This document shows, one piece after another, positions 7,336 through 17,374 of a DNA stretch of 64,000 nt (within the stretch, counting starts at the first letter, position 1; each line of letters begins with the position of its first letter). The DNA is from Christiangramia fulva (GTDB lineage: Bacteria; Bacteroidota; Bacteroidia; Flavobacteriales; Flavobacteriaceae), in assembly GCF_003024155.1 (NCBI RefSeq), contig NZ_CP028136.1, forward strand, positions 2,046,001 to 2,110,000, in the 5' to 3' direction. Below the pieces are notes generated by a model. That model made no database searches, was not told the DNA's origin, and saw only the letters and a list, made by a program, of their open reading frames with translations. The position numbers and the translations under genes were made by a program.

Positions 7336-9828
7336 ATGAAAAAGAAATCCCTTTTATTTTCTATTTTTTTCTTCTTTTCTATTCTCGTTTTTTCTCAAAC
7401 GAAAGTGGGCGGAGTGGTAAAAGACATTGCCGGAGAACCGGTGCCTTTTGCCAATGTTGTTTTTAAACATTCTACTGAAGGCACCACCACAGATGAGATT
7501 GGGGAATTTTACCTGCAAAGTGAGAAAAACTATGATACGCTCGAAATTTCCTTTCTCGGATATAAAACCACCAAAATACCTTTAAAGTCTTCAGTAAATC
7601 TCGGGATGAAAATTATTCTTGAAGAAGAGACTTCCAGCCTTGATGAAGTGGTTATTTACAGGGGGAAGACCTCAAAAAAGAACAATCCGGCCATTGATAT
7701 TCTTAAAAAAGTCTGGGCTAACCGCCGAAAGAATGGTGTTAATGCTTTCGACCAGTATTCCTATAAAAAATATGAAAAACTGGAATTTGATCTAAATACC
7801 ATTGACAGTTCTGTGATAAAAAACAGGCTTTTTAATGGAATGGAATTCATTTTCGATTATGCCGATACAAACAGGGTGACTGGTAAAACATACCTTCCCA
7901 TGTTTATCAATGAATCGGTTTCACGAGTTTATGGCGATAATTCATTAGATCGAAAAAAAGAGGTATTGCTGGGAAATAAAAACTCAGGTTTTAATGAAAA
8001 CCGGAATCTTATTGATTTCGTAAGGGATATGTACCAGGATTACGATATCTATAAAAGTTATATCAAATTTTTCGATAAGGCTTTTGTCAATCCTGTGTCT
8101 ACGGTGGGAATTGAATCGTATAACTACGTGCTGTCAGACAGTGCTTATATCGATAATAAATGGTGTTACAATATAGTTTATTATCCGCGCCGTAAAAATG
8201 AACTTACTTTTCGCGGTGATTTTTGGGTAAATGATACTACCTGGGCGATTAAGAAGATCAACCTGGAAACTTCCCGGGAGGCCAATATTAACTGGGTAAA
8301 ACAGGTTTATATCGAACAGGAATATGAGGTGATGAATGATTCGCTCTTCCTGATCAAAAAGGACTTTTTCATGGCCGATTTCGGACTCAATAAGAAGAAA
8401 ACTTCTAAAGGGGTTTATGCAAAACGGACCAAAATTTTTGATGATTACGAGTTCAATAAGGAAAAAGGCGCGGCCTTTTACCAGCAGGAGATCTACAATC
8501 CGCAGCCACAGGTTTATAACCGAAGCAATGAATTCTGGCAGGAGAACCGTATGGAAAACCTCAATAAAGATGAGGAAGGTATTTATACCATGCTGGATAC
8601 CCTTACCAAAACCAGGGCTTTCCGCCGTTTATACGATATCGCCATTGTTGCTCAAACGGGATATATAGATTTTGACGGATGGGATTATGGCCCCGTATAT
8701 TCCACCTTTGGATACAACGATGTGGAAGGTATGCGATTACGCTTTGGTGGTCGAACTTATTTCACCCAAAATGATTTTTGGAGAATTGAAGGCTATGGCG
8801 CCTATGGATTTAAAGATCAGAGATTCAAATATGGGATAGCCGGAAAAGTGCTTCTGGATCCCAAATCCCGGTTAATGATCTCCGGCGGAAAGAGGAGAGA
8901 TGTGGAACAATTGGGAACAAGTCTTACCAATTCTACCGATGTTCTGGGCAGGAGCCTGGCTTCTTCTTCCCTTATCACGGTAGGGAATAACAATAAATTG
9001 AGCTCTATTGACCTGAGCACCTTCGCGGTTTCCCTGGAACCGGTTAAGAACCTAATGTTTCGCGCCGGGATTAATTACCGCGAAATAGAACCTGCGTCGG
9101 AGGGTTTCAGCCTTGATTATTATACCGATGATTCTCATACCACTGTTGATTCTAAAATAAACCAGGCCGAGCTTTCCACGGTGATAGGTTTTACGCCTGG
9201 AAAAAAGATTTCAGGTTATGGAGTGGAACCACAACTGATCAATGAAGGAGAGTACCCTACCGTATTTCTGGATTATTCCCTGGGCTTAAAAAGTTTATTA
9301 AATAGTGATTTCGATTATAAAAAACTTCAGTTTTTTTACGATCAGCCCCTTTTAATAGGTGGCCTGGGTCGGTCTCACCTTAGCATTGAAGCGGGTAAAA
9401 CCTTCGGAACGGTGCCTCTGGCACTTTTAAACGTGGTGCCGGGAAACCAGACGTATTTTGATATGTATAATTCTTTCGCCACTTTAGATTATTACGAATT
9501 TGTGACCGATACTTATGCTGCTGCCCATTTCTGGCATAGTTTCAACGGAAGGTTTTTTTCGAGAATCCCTTTTCTGCGCAAACTGGATCTTCGTGAACTT
9601 GTGACCGTAGATGCGGTCTGGGGGCAGATTTCCGATAATAATATCGCTATTGATGCTTCCGGTCTTCCATTACGCGCTCCCGATGGCGATCCTTATTATC
9701 AGTATGGACTTGGGGTGGGAAATATTCTGAAAGTGATGCGGGTGTACGCGTATTTCCGAGGTAATTATTTTGAAATTCCGGATGCGCGCTCCTTTGCGCT
9801 GATCATTGACTTCGGATTTCACTTTTAG
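7336..9828 (+). CDS. DUF5686 outer-membrane protein with N-terminal carboxypeptidase-regulatory-like domain
   Basis: 830 residues from the ATG at 7336, chosen because it begins a good signal peptide (MKKKSLLFSIFFFFSILVFS) and because the earlier in-frame start falls inside the pdhB terminator. Residues 22-110 form a carboxypeptidase-D regulatory-like beta domain (GGVVKDIAGEPVPFANVVF, LEISFLGYKTTKI), common at the N-terminus of Bacteroidota outer-membrane proteins. The rest matches the DUF5686 pattern, with many aromatic amphipathic strands and a C-terminal Phe (FALIIDFGFHF) typical of a beta barrel. Function unknown; no TonB box or SusC plug seen. Confidence 0.88.
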   Translation: MKKKSLLFSIFFFFSILVFSQTKVGGVVKDIAGEPVPFANVVFKHSTEGTTTDEIGEFYLQSEKNYDTLEISFLGYKTTKIPLKSSVNLGMKIILEEETSSLDEVVIYRGKTSKKNNPAIDILKKVWANRRKNGVNAFDQYSYKKYEKLEFDLNTIDSSVIKNRLFNGMEFIFDYADTNRVTGKTYLPMFINESVSRVYGDNSLDRKKEVLLGNKNSGFNENRNLIDFVRDMYQDYDIYKSYIKFFDKAFVNPVSTVGIESYNYVLSDSAYIDNKWCYNIVYYPRRKNELTFRGDFWVNDTTWAIKKINLETSREANINWVKQVYIEQEYEVMNDSLFLIKKDFFMADFGLNKKKTSKGVYAKRTKIFDDYEFNKEKGAAFYQQEIYNPQPQVYNRSNEFWQENRMENLNKDEEGIYTMLDTLTKTRAFRRLYDIAIVAQTGYIDFDGWDYGPVYSTFGYNDVEGMRLRFGGRTYFTQNDFWRIEGYGAYGFKDQRFKYGIAGKVLLDPKSRLMISGGKRRDVEQLGTSLTNSTDVLGRSLASSSLITVGNNNKLSSIDLSTFAVSLEPVKNLMFRAGINYREIEPASEGFSLDYYTDDSHTTVDSKINQAELSTVIGFTPGKKISGYGVEPQLINEGEYPTVFLDYSLGLKSLLNSDFDYKKLQFFYDQPLLIGGLGRSHLSIEAGKTFGTVPLALLNVVPGNQTYFDMYNSFATLDYYEFVTDTYAAAHFWHSFNGRFFSRIPFLRKLDLRELVTVDAVWGQISDNNIAIDASGLPLRAPDGDPYYQYGLGVGNILKVMRVYAYFRGNYFEIPDARSFALIIDFGFHF

Positions 9829-9855
9829 TTAAGATTCGCAAGGCTATAAATTGCC

Positions 9856-9863
9856 TATCTTTG
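9856..9863 (+). promoter_or_regulatory. ppa -7 promoter element
   Basis: TATCTTTG, a perfect TAnnTTTG box 35 bp before the ppa ATG. A TTG at the -33 position is not clear. It lies upstream of the alternative TTG codon at 9877. Confidence 0.7.
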
Positions 9864-9897
9864 CAGCCCTAATTAATTGCAGAAAACAACAGAAAAA

Positions 9898-10419
9898 ATG
9901 TCTGAGAATTATGAGACCTTCGATGTATTGATCGAGATCCCTAAAGGGAGCCGAAACAAATACGAATACGATTTTAAGCTGAAAAAAGTTCGATATGACA
10001 GGATGATCTTCTCTTCGATGATGTATCCTGCCGATTATGGCTTTATACCCAATACACTTGCGCTTGATCAGGATCCGCTGGATGTGCTGGTTTTGGTTAC
10101 CGAGCCTACGTTTCCGGGAATTGTGATGCAGGTGAAGCCAATTGGTGTTTTTCATATGGCCGATGAGAAAGGTCCCGACGAGAAGATAATTTGTGTTCCT
10201 GTTTCCGATCCTGTTTGGAACCGGTTAAATGACCTTAGGGAATTGAACGGACATATGCTAAAAGAAATTGAACATTTCTTCAAAGTATATAAAGATCTGG
10301 AAAAGAAGAAGGTAGATACTGGCGATTTTGGAGATGCTTCAGAGGCACGCAAGATTATCCAGGATTGCGTTGATCGGTATAATAATTACGAAGGAGATAA
10401 ATCGCGATTTGGTATATAA
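9898..10419 (+). CDS. ppa: Inorganic pyrophosphatase, soluble family I
   Basis: Hydrolyses PPi to two phosphates in the cytosol with Mg2+. The protein is 173 residues from the ATG at 9898 (MSENYETFDVLIEIPKGSRN). A TTG seven codons earlier is possible but unlikely. Family I motifs: YPADYGFIPNT and the metal-binding LDQDPLDVLVL, then DEKIICVPVSDP. The membrane pyrophosphatase gene follows 130 bp downstream behind its own terminator and promoter, so the cell can either waste or store the energy of the same substrate. Confidence 0.96.
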   Translation: MSENYETFDVLIEIPKGSRNKYEYDFKLKKVRYDRMIFSSMMYPADYGFIPNTLALDQDPLDVLVLVTEPTFPGIVMQVKPIGVFHMADEKGPDEKIICVPVSDPVWNRLNDLRELNGHMLKEIEHFFKVYKDLEKKKVDTGDFGDASEARKIIQDCVDRYNNYEGDKSRFGI

Positions 10420-10451
10420 TTGTAATTTTTCTGTATAATTTTTAATAGTAT

Positions 10452-10486
10452 AAAAGCAATAGCCTTAAAAAGTTATTGCTTTTTTA
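10452..10486 (+). terminator. ppa terminator
   Basis: Ten-base arms AAAAGCAATA (10452-10461) and TATTGCTTTT (10474-10483) with a 12-nt loop and trailing T run. Confidence 0.8.
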
Positions 10487-10503
10487 ATTATTACTGTTTT
10501 TAC

Positions 10504-10511
10504 TACATTTG
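10504..10511 (+). promoter_or_regulatory. hppA -7 promoter element
   Basis: TACATTTG, a perfect TAnnTTTG match, 40 bp before the hppA start codon and 20 bp after the ppa terminator. Confidence 0.7.
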
Positions 10512-10550
10512 CGGGCATTTAATATTTAATTAACAATTTAGAACGCTACT

Positions 10551-12962
10551 ATGGAAGCAATAATGATTTATATGCCCGCTGTTCTGGCAATAATCGGGCT
10601 CATTTACATGTGGGCCAAAAGATCCTGGGTGATGAAACAGGATTCCGGGGACGGAAAAATGAAAGAAATTTCATCTCATATTTATGAGGGCGCTTTAGCT
10701 TTTTTAAAAGCAGAATATAAATTATTGACCTTTTTTGTCATTGGTGCGAGTATCGCTCTTTTGGCCATTGCTTATTTTGTACCTACCACTCACTGGCTAA
10801 TTATTGTAGCCTTTATTTTTGGAGCTATTTTTTCTGCTCTGGCAGGAAATATGGGGATGCGTATCGCTACCCAGTCTAACGTTCGAACTACTCAGGCCGC
10901 AAGAACTAGTTTGCCCAAAGCCCTGAAGGTTTCTTTTGGTGGAGGAACAGTTATGGGGCTCGGAGTGGCCGGTCTTGCTGTTCTTGGACTTACCGGTTTC
11001 TTCATTATCTTTTTTAATTTCTTTATGGGCGGCGTTTGGACCAGCACCGAAGAAATGACCGTCGTTCTTGAAACTCTCGCAGGTTTTTCTCTTGGGGCTG
11101 AATCAATTGCGCTTTTCGCCCGTGTGGGTGGCGGAATCTATACCAAGGCCGCCGATGTAGGTGCCGACCTTGTTGGAAAAGTAGAAGCCGGAATTCCTGA
11201 AGATGATCCAAGAAACCCAGCCACAATTGCCGATAACGTAGGTGATAATGTGGGGGATGTTGCCGGAATGGGAGCCGATCTTTTTGGTAGTTATGTCGCT
11301 ACCGTTCTTGCCGCTATGGTTCTTGGGAACTATATAATAAAAGATATGGGTGGTAATATCACCAATGAAGGATTTGGCGGAATTGGCCCCATTCTTTTAC
11401 CGATGGCAATTGCTGGAGCAGGGATCATTATTTCTATCATAGGAACTTTTTTCGTTCATATAAAATCAAATGATGCCAAAGAAGCCGAAGTTCAGAAAGC
11501 TTTAAATATAGGAAACTGGTTTTCTATTTTTCTAGTGGCGGTTGTGAGTTATTTTCTGGTGACCTGGATGTTGCCTTCTCACCCAATGACCATGGGATTT
11601 TTTAGCGGAGGTGAACAGGGCTTTGAATTTAAAGATATTAGCTCTATTCGTGTATTCTATTCTACTTTAGTAGGAATTATTGTTGGCGGAGTTATTTCAG
11701 CCGTGACGGAATATTATACCGGCCTTGGAAAAAAACCGGTATTGAACATCGTGCAGAATTCCGGAACAGGAGCTGCGACAAACATTATCGCGGGACTTTC
11801 TACAGGAATGATCTCTACCTTCTTTTCAATTTTACTTTTTGCCGTTGCTATTTGGGCTTCTTATGCTTTTGCAGGTTTCTACGGAGTGGCACTTGCCGCT
11901 TCCGCGATGATGGCTACTACAGCAATGCAGTTAGCTATTGATGCCTTCGGGCCGATTTCCGATAATGCCGGAGGTATTGCTGAAATGAGCGAACTTCCTT
12001 CTGAAGTTAGAGAGAGAACCGATATTCTGGATTCTGTAGGAAATACTACCGCTGCAACCGGAAAAGGTTTTGCGATCGCTTCCGCAGCTCTTACTTCACT
12101 GGGGCTTTTTGCGGCTTACGTAACTTTTACGGGGATCGACGGTATCAATATTTTTAAGGCTCCAGTGCTTTCCATGCTATTTGTTGGAGGAATGGTTCCG
12201 GTAGTATTTTCGGCCCTGGCAATGAGTTCAGTAGGGAAAGCCGCCATGCAAATGGTTCGTGAAGTGCGAAGGCAGTTTAAAGAAATTCCAGGAATAATGG
12301 AAGGAACCGCTAAACCTCAATATGATAAATGTGTTGAGATCTCTACACAGGCAGCTTTGAAAGAAATGTTACTTCCGGGGGTGATTACCATAGGTTTTCC
12401 CATTGCTATCGCTTTTATTCCAAGGCTTTTTGGTTATGAAAATATCTTAATCGCCGAAATGTTAGGAGGTTATATGGCCGGTGTAACGGTTAGTGGTGTA
12501 CTTTGGGCTATTTTTCAGAATAATGCTGGAGGTGCCTGGGATAATGCGAAGAAATCTTTTGAAGCCGGGGTAATGATCAACGGTGAAATGACCTATAAAG
12601 GTTCTGATGCTCATAAAGCCGCTGTAACAGGTGATACCGTGGGAGACCCGTTTAAAGATACCTCAGGGCCGTCTATGAACATTCTTATTAAACTTACCTG
12701 TTTGATAGGCCTTGTACTGGCTCCGATCCTTGGAAATCATACCGAAACTGATATTCCTCATGAAGAAGAAACCGCTGCGGTAATTCAACAGGGAAACGGT
12801 ATGTACATTCAGGAGATGAATGTGGATATGTATGAGAAAAATGGAGAAACCGTTGCCGAAGTAAAAGTTGTAAGAACTGAAAACGGAGAAAAGACTACCC
12901 GTAATTATACTTTTAACGGAACTGAGGAAGAGGTAAAGAAATCCATAAGCTCTCTCAAATAA
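10551..12962 (+). CDS. hppA: Membrane-bound ion-pumping pyrophosphatase, K+-dependent type, with C-terminal extension
   Basis: 803 residues with about 16 membrane helices. The catalytic block [20 protein letters not shown] and the acidic [19 protein letters not shown] bind Mg-PPi. [10 protein letters not shown] has Ala where K+-independent enzymes have Lys, so by established rule this is the K+-dependent class, which includes H+, Na+ and dual Na+/H+ pumps; I cannot tell which from sequence alone. After the last helix (about residue 730) there is an extra hydrophilic tail of about 70 residues ([10 protein letters not shown] to the end) with a [16 protein letters not shown] beta pattern, absent from many family members. 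It is followed by a strong terminator. Confidence 0.96.
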   Translation: MEAIMIYMPAVLAIIGLIYMWAKRSWVMKQDSGDGKMKEISSHIYEGALAFLKAEYKLLTFFVIGASIALLAIAYFVPTTHWLIIVAFIFGAIFSALAGNMGMRIATQSNVRTTQAARTSLPKALKVSFGGGTVMGLGVAGLAVLGLTGFFIIFFNFFMGGVWTSTEEMTVVLETLAGFSLGAESIALFARVGGGIYTKAADVGADLVGKVEAGIPEDDPRNPATIADNVGDNVGDVAGMGADLFGSYVATVLAAMVLGNYIIKDMGGNITNEGFGGIGPILLPMAIAGAGIIISIIGTFFVHIKSNDAKEAEVQKALNIGNWFSIFLVAVVSYFLVTWMLPSHPMTMGFFSGGEQGFEFKDISSIRVFYSTLVGIIVGGVISAVTEYYTGLGKKPVLNIVQNSGTGAATNIIAGLSTGMISTFFSILLFAVAIWASYAFAGFYGVALAASAMMATTAMQLAIDAFGPISDNAGGIAEMSELPSEVRERTDILDSVGNTTAATGKGFAIASAALTSLGLFAAYVTFTGIDGINIFKAPVLSMLFVGGMVPVVFSALAMSSVGKAAMQMVREVRRQFKEIPGIMEGTAKPQYDKCVEISTQAALKEMLLPGVITIGFPIAIAFIPRLFGYENILIAEMLGGYMAGVTVSGVLWAIFQNNAGGAWDNAKKSFEAGVMINGEMTYKGSDAHKAAVTGDTVGDPFKDTSGPSMNILIKLTCLIGLVLAPILGNHTETDIPHEEETAAVIQQGNGMYIQEMNVDMYEKNGETVAEVKVVRTENGEKTTRNYTFNGTEEEVKKSISSLK

Positions 12963-12984
12963 TTTTGAGAAATTTAATAAAATC

Positions 12985-13012
12985 AAACCCGGCCTGCAAG
13001 CCGGGTTTTTTT
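12985..13012 (+). terminator. hppA terminator
   Basis: Perfect 9-bp GC-rich stem AAACCCGGC (12985-12993) and GCCGGGTTT (13000-13008) with T tail. It overlaps the end of the convergent gene at 13011. Confidence 0.92.
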
Positions 13013-13475
13013 ATGATTGATAATTGATGATTCCTGTAGAATTCATCTCATTAAGCAATGATCTTATGCGGTGTTTGTGATCAAGAATAATAGCCCTCAC
13101 GCCGCCATGGTTAGTCTGCGAAAGGTATTTACAATATTTTTTATAACTTTTTAACTCTCGCTTATGGGCATAGGTTAAATTGCATTTCATTTTATACTTA
13201 AGATAAAGCTGGGAAATGATCAGCTTTTTTCTTTTGTAAAAAGCGAGTTTTTCCGGGTCTGGGATGGGGGAGATCTCTTTCTTTAGCTGTTCGATCTTTT
13301 CTTCTATTTCCAAAAGAAATTCTTTTTTTTGCTGGTGGAGTTGCTGGTAAAGCTTTCTGAGCATTAACCTTTTTTCCTTCTGATAAGTAATTTCATAAAT
13401 AAAAGCGCTTTTATAATTTAAAACACGTAGTTTTTCCAGCAATTCCAGCGTCTTCTTTTTTTCAGATAATCTCAT
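13011..13475 (-). CDS. Hypothetical all-helical protein, possibly DUF2383-like
   Basis: 154 residues, highly charged and helical. The N-terminal LEKLRVLNYKSAFIYEITYQ and the following LYQQLHQQKKEFLLEIEEKI resemble the first two helices of PA2169-type four-helix bundle (DUF2383) proteins, and the C-terminus (HGGVRAIILDHKHRIRSLL) could be the fourth helix. The match is by eye and weak. No signal peptide or TM segment. It is convergent with hppA and divergent from the NHEJ locus. Confidence 0.6.
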   Translation of the reverse strand: MRLSEKKKTLELLEKLRVLNYKSAFIYEITYQKEKRLMLRKLYQQLHQQKKEFLLEIEEKIEQLKKEISPIPDPEKLAFYKRKKLIISQLYLKYKMKCNLTYAHKRELKSYKKYCKYLSQTNHGGVRAIILDHKHRIRSLLNEMNSTGIINYQS

Positions 13476-13799
13476 AACTCTCCCCCTATACTTCCGTATT
13501 AAAGCTCACATAAAGCACATAATCTTCTTTCCTATAAAATTATTATTTACCTTCTCATTCCTCGATAATTTTAACTTATTTAACCCGCTCTTATATAATT
13601 ATAGCCATTGATTATAACAACTTATTATGAAACAGCCTGATTTACAATACTTCTTTGCATAAAAATTTTTCACATTTTCTTAATAAATGTTTAAGGATGT
13701 TAAATTTCTTCGTTAAACTGGCGTTAATCAGTGTTTTAAGCTTCTGCTAATCTTTTGGAAATCGTAGTTTTAAGAGAGAATAAATAAAAAATCTGTGTT
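13476..13799. other. AT-rich intergenic region before the NHEJ locus
   Basis: 324 bp without a recognisable gene. No perfect TAnnTTTG box on either strand; the nearest is TAATCTTTTG around 13749, two bases too long in the spacer. Promoters here may use another sigma factor. No terminator-like hairpin seen. Confidence 0.4.
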
Positions 13800-14048
13800 A
13801 TGCCAAACAAAGAAACTCCACAAATTAAAAATGAAGAGCAATACGAAAAACTTCGAGATAAGGGAATGAGCAAAGAGAAGGCAGCTCGTATTGCCAATAC
13901 TAAAAACTCCGGCAAAAAAGGAGGTAAATCTGAAAAATATGAGGAACGTACAAAACAGGAGCTTTATGAAAAAGCAAAAGAGGTAGGCATTGAGGGTCGC
14001 AGTAATATGAGTAAAAAAGAACTTATCAATGCGCTTCGAAACCATTAA
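13800..14048 (+). CDS. Small Rho-N/SAP-like protein ahead of Ku
   Basis: 82 residues, very rich in Lys and Glu. Residues 1-45 (NEEQYEKLRDKGMSKEKAAR, IANTKNSGKKGG) match the short DUF7218-type module, and residues 48-82 (RTKQELYEKAKEVGIEGRSN, MSKKELINALR) form a Rho termination factor N-terminal/SAP-like helix-extended-helix that can bind nucleic acid. It lies 3 bp upstream of the Ku gene in the same direction. A role as a DNA-binding helper in end joining is inference from position. Confidence 0.82.
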   Translation: MPNKETPQIKNEEQYEKLRDKGMSKEKAARIANTKNSGKKGGKSEKYEERTKQELYEKAKEVGIEGRSNMSKKELINALRNH

Positions 14049-14051
14049 GAG

Positions 14052-14825
14052 ATGAGATCGATCTGGAATGGTTCCATCAGCTTCGGACTCGTATCTATTC
14101 CCGTCAAGCTTTATTCCGGTTCAGAAGACCAAAAGATCAATTTTGATATGCTTGATCGGCATGACCAGGGACGAATACGCTATAAAAGGGTCAATGAAAA
14201 TACCGGGAAGGAGGTAGAATGGAAAGATATCGTTAAGGGATTTAAAAAAGACGATGCCTATATTGTGCTCGAGAAGGAAGATTTTGAGAAGGCAAACATG
14301 AAAAAAAGTCGTACGATAGATATTGAAGAATTCATTGACGAGAGTGAAGTAGCCGATGTGCTCTTTAAGAAACCTTATTTTCTGGAACCTCAGAAAGAAG
14401 GCGGAAAATCTTATAATCTATTAAGGGATGCGCTGAAGAAAACCGGGAAATTAGGCGTGGCAACCTTTGTTATGAGACAAAAGGAGCATCTGAGCCTGGT
14501 AGGGGTGTATGAAAATGCCCTGGTGCTCCATGTGATCAGGTTTCAGGATGAGATTCGTGACCCCGGAGAATTAAATCTTTCCGATATCAAGATCAAAAAA
14601 AAGGAAGTAGATATGGCGGTTTCTCTTATTGAACAATATACCGAGGATTTCAATTTTGAGAAATACAAGAATGTCTATAATAAGCAGTTGATGAAAATAA
14701 TCAATTCCAAAGCTTCTGGAAAACCGACCAAAGTAGAGGAATTTGAAAGTAAACCTACTCCGGCGAAAGATCTGATGGCTCAGCTACGGGCCAGTTTGGA
14801 AAAGAAGAAAGGCAAAGCTTCTTAA
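14052..14825 (+). CDS. ku: Ku-family DNA end-binding protein
   Basis: 257 residues, typical for bacterial Ku homodimers. It starts MRSIWNGSISFGLVSIPVKL, the hallmark N-terminus, and has KPYFLEPQKEGGKSYNLLRD and the beta-barrel core VATFVMRQKEHLSLVGVYEN. The C-terminal tail is Lys-rich (SLEKKKGKAS) as in many bacterial Ku proteins. It binds broken DNA ends and recruits LigD. Its stop codon abuts the ligD start directly, so translation is probably coupled. Confidence 0.96.
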   Translation: MRSIWNGSISFGLVSIPVKLYSGSEDQKINFDMLDRHDQGRIRYKRVNENTGKEVEWKDIVKGFKKDDAYIVLEKEDFEKANMKKSRTIDIEEFIDESEVADVLFKKPYFLEPQKEGGKSYNLLRDALKKTGKLGVATFVMRQKEHLSLVGVYENALVLHVIRFQDEIRDPGELNLSDIKIKKKEVDMAVSLIEQYTEDFNFEKYKNVYNKQLMKIINSKASGKPTKVEEFESKPTPAKDLMAQLRASLEKKKGKAS

Positions 14826-17294
14826 ATGAGCTTAGATGAATATTTAAAAAAGCGCGATTTTCAGCGTACTCCCGAACCTGAAGGTGCTGTAGTAAACCAG
14901 GAAGGGCGCTTAAGATTTGTCATTCAGCGGCATCAGGCCACACGTCTTCATTACGATTTACGCCTGGAAATGCAGGGCACGCTCAAAAGCTGGGCTGTTC
15001 CTAAAGGACCTTCCATGAATCCAGATCATAAACGCCTGGCTATCCAAACGGAAGATCACCCAATCCAGTATTTATTTTTTAAAGGCACCATCCCCAAAGG
15101 AAATTACGGCGCGGGAGAAATGGATATCTGGGATGAAGGTTATTATCAGGGTGCAGGCGGAATAAGTAAAAAACAGCTTCTGCAGCAGTTCATCAAAGGA
15201 GATCTCAAAATTGAATTCTTCGGAAAAAAAATTAAAGGAACTTTCGCTTTAGTGAAAACCAAAAGAGGAGGGGAAAAAGACAATCAGTGGTTGCTTATAA
15301 AGAAGAAAGATGAATATGCGACAGATCTAGATTACAATGCTGAAGATTTTCCTCCCGGTCAGGAAATTAAAAAGCCCACCGAGCCTAAAGTAAAAAGCAT
15401 ACAACCTTCCGAAACCATTGAACCTATGCTGGCTACCGCCACTAAGGAGATTTTCAACGACCCTGCCTGGATCTATGAATTGAAGTGGGATGGTTACCGC
15501 ATGATCGCGAATATGAAAGACGGTAAAGTTGACCTCTATTCCCGAAACGGGATTTCCTTTAATTCTAAATTCTCAAGACTGGTGAGGGATCTGGAACAAA
15601 TTCCCCACAATACCATTCTTGATGGTGAGGTAGTGGTAGTAGATAAAAAAGGAATTCCCGATTTCCAAAAACTTCAGAATTACGATGAACAGACCTTGGG
15701 CGAACTTCGGTATTATGTATTCGATATGCTTTTTTTGAACGGTCTTAGTATGATGGACCTTCCGCTGTTGCAAAGAAAATCGCTTATCGAGGAAGTCATT
15801 GAAGATACCTACCATACTTTTTATTGTGAGCATCTGGAAGGAATGGGAAAAACTTTTTTCCAACGCGCGATCGACGCCGGTATGGAAGGAGTGATCGCCA
15901 AAAAAGCCGATTCTGTCTATACTCCTGGATATCGAAGTGAAAAATGGTTAAAAATAAAAGAAGTAAAAAGTACCGAAGCTATAATTTGTGGTTATACCGA
16001 ATCTGATAATGCCGGATTTCGCTCGCTGATTTTAGGATTATTTAGGGAAGGTCAATTAGAATATATTGGAAATTGTGGTTCTGGTTTTTCGGGAGCCAAA
16101 CATAAGGAGCTATTAAAAAAATTCAAGCCACTTGAAATTTCGGAAAGTCCTTTTGAGAAATCTATAAATCTCAAAGGAAGAAGTCCTGTCTGGGTGAAAC
16201 CGGAACTGGTCTGCGAGGTAAAGTATACCGAGTGGACTAAGGGAGGCCATCTTCGGCACCCTGTATTCAAAGGCTTACGAGCCGATAAAACCCTGCCGGA
16301 GATCACAGGAGAAAAAGTTATTGATAAACCCGAAGAAATTTCTGCTTCTGCCAGTAAGGATGCCAATTCAGATACTTCTGAAGCTAAACCCGGACACCTT
16401 AAAATCAACAATATCGATGTTCCTATTACAAACCTTGAAAAGATCTACTGGCCTGATTCGGGTTATTCCAAATATGATCTTATAGATTATTACCTGAACA
16501 TTTCGGAATATATTCTTCCGTATTTAAAAGACCGTCCCGAAAATCTTCACCGGCATCCCGACGGAATAAACAGCCAGGGTTTTTTTCAAAAAGATAACGA
16601 AGGCATTCTGCCGGAATGGGTAGAAACTGTAAAAATCCATTCTAAATCTTCGAAAAAGGAAATTGAATATCTGCTTTGTCAAAATGAGGCGACCCTGCTT
16701 TATATGGCGAATTTGGGTTGTATTGAAATAAATCCGTGGAATTCACGCCTGGAGGAGCTGGATAAACCAGATTATGCAGTGATCGATCTTGATCCCAGTG
16801 ATAAAAATACTTTTGAAGAGGTCATAGAGGTGGCGCAGGTAGCAAAAGAGATCCTTGACGCCGCACAAATAGAGGCTTATTGCAAAACTACCGGTTCCAG
16901 CGGGATCCATATTTATATGCCTTTAGGAGCGGCATATACCTATGATGAAGCCAGGGATTTCACTAAATTGATCTGTTACTTTATTAAAGAAAGGACCGGC
17001 GATTTAACCAGTATGGAGCGGGCGGTAAAGAATCGCAAAGGAAAAATTTACCTGGATTATTTGCAGAACCGTCGTGGCCAAACCCTTGCTGCTCCTTATT
17101 GCGTGAGGCCTAAACCCGGCGCGCCTGTTTCCGCGCCTATAGAATGGGATGAACTTAAATCGGGCCTGCAGATTCTGGATTTTAATTTAAAGAACATGCC
17201 GGAAAGGTTAAAAGAAAAAGGAGATCTGTTTAAAGGCGTACTGGAAAAACAGATAGATATGGAAGCAGCCCTGGCCAGGATCAACGAGTTGTAA
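14826..17294 (+). CDS. ligD: Multifunctional NHEJ DNA ligase D (phosphoesterase-ligase-polymerase)
   Basis: 822 residues with domain order phosphoesterase, ligase, polymerase. The 3'-phosphoesterase (about 20-160) has the QRHQATRLHYDLRLEM and WAVPKGPSM motifs. The ATP-dependent ligase (about 200-500) has the nucleotidyl-transfer motif ELKWDGYRM with Lys near residue 220. The archaeo-eukaryotic primase-like polymerase (about 530-820) has NLEKIYWPDSGYSKYDLIDY, VIDLDPSD near residue 653 with the metal-binding aspartates, and TTGSSGIHIYMPL. With Ku it repairs double-strand breaks without a template. All three active sites look intact. Confidence 0.97.
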   Translation: MSLDEYLKKRDFQRTPEPEGAVVNQEGRLRFVIQRHQATRLHYDLRLEMQGTLKSWAVPKGPSMNPDHKRLAIQTEDHPIQYLFFKGTIPKGNYGAGEMDIWDEGYYQGAGGISKKQLLQQFIKGDLKIEFFGKKIKGTFALVKTKRGGEKDNQWLLIKKKDEYATDLDYNAEDFPPGQEIKKPTEPKVKSIQPSETIEPMLATATKEIFNDPAWIYELKWDGYRMIANMKDGKVDLYSRNGISFNSKFSRLVRDLEQIPHNTILDGEVVVVDKKGIPDFQKLQNYDEQTLGELRYYVFDMLFLNGLSMMDLPLLQRKSLIEEVIEDTYHTFYCEHLEGMGKTFFQRAIDAGMEGVIAKKADSVYTPGYRSEKWLKIKEVKSTEAIICGYTESDNAGFRSLILGLFREGQLEYIGNCGSGFSGAKHKELLKKFKPLEISESPFEKSINLKGRSPVWVKPELVCEVKYTEWTKGGHLRHPVFKGLRADKTLPEITGEKVIDKPEEISASASKDANSDTSEAKPGHLKINNIDVPITNLEKIYWPDSGYSKYDLIDYYLNISEYILPYLKDRPENLHRHPDGINSQGFFQKDNEGILPEWVETVKIHSKSSKKEIEYLLCQNEATLLYMANLGCIEINPWNSRLEELDKPDYAVIDLDPSDKNTFEEVIEVAQVAKEILDAAQIEAYCKTTGSSGIHIYMPLGAAYTYDEARDFTKLICYFIKERTGDLTSMERAVKNRKGKIYLDYLQNRRGQTLAAPYCVRPKPGAPVSAPIEWDELKSGLQILDFNLKNMPERLKEKGDLFKGVLEKQIDMEAALARINEL

Positions 17295-17374
17295 TTATTA
17301 AAAATTTGGTAAAAATCAGATTTTTTGGAATCCCCTTCCGCAAGAACTGCTAAATTGTTAAAAAGCTCTTCTTA

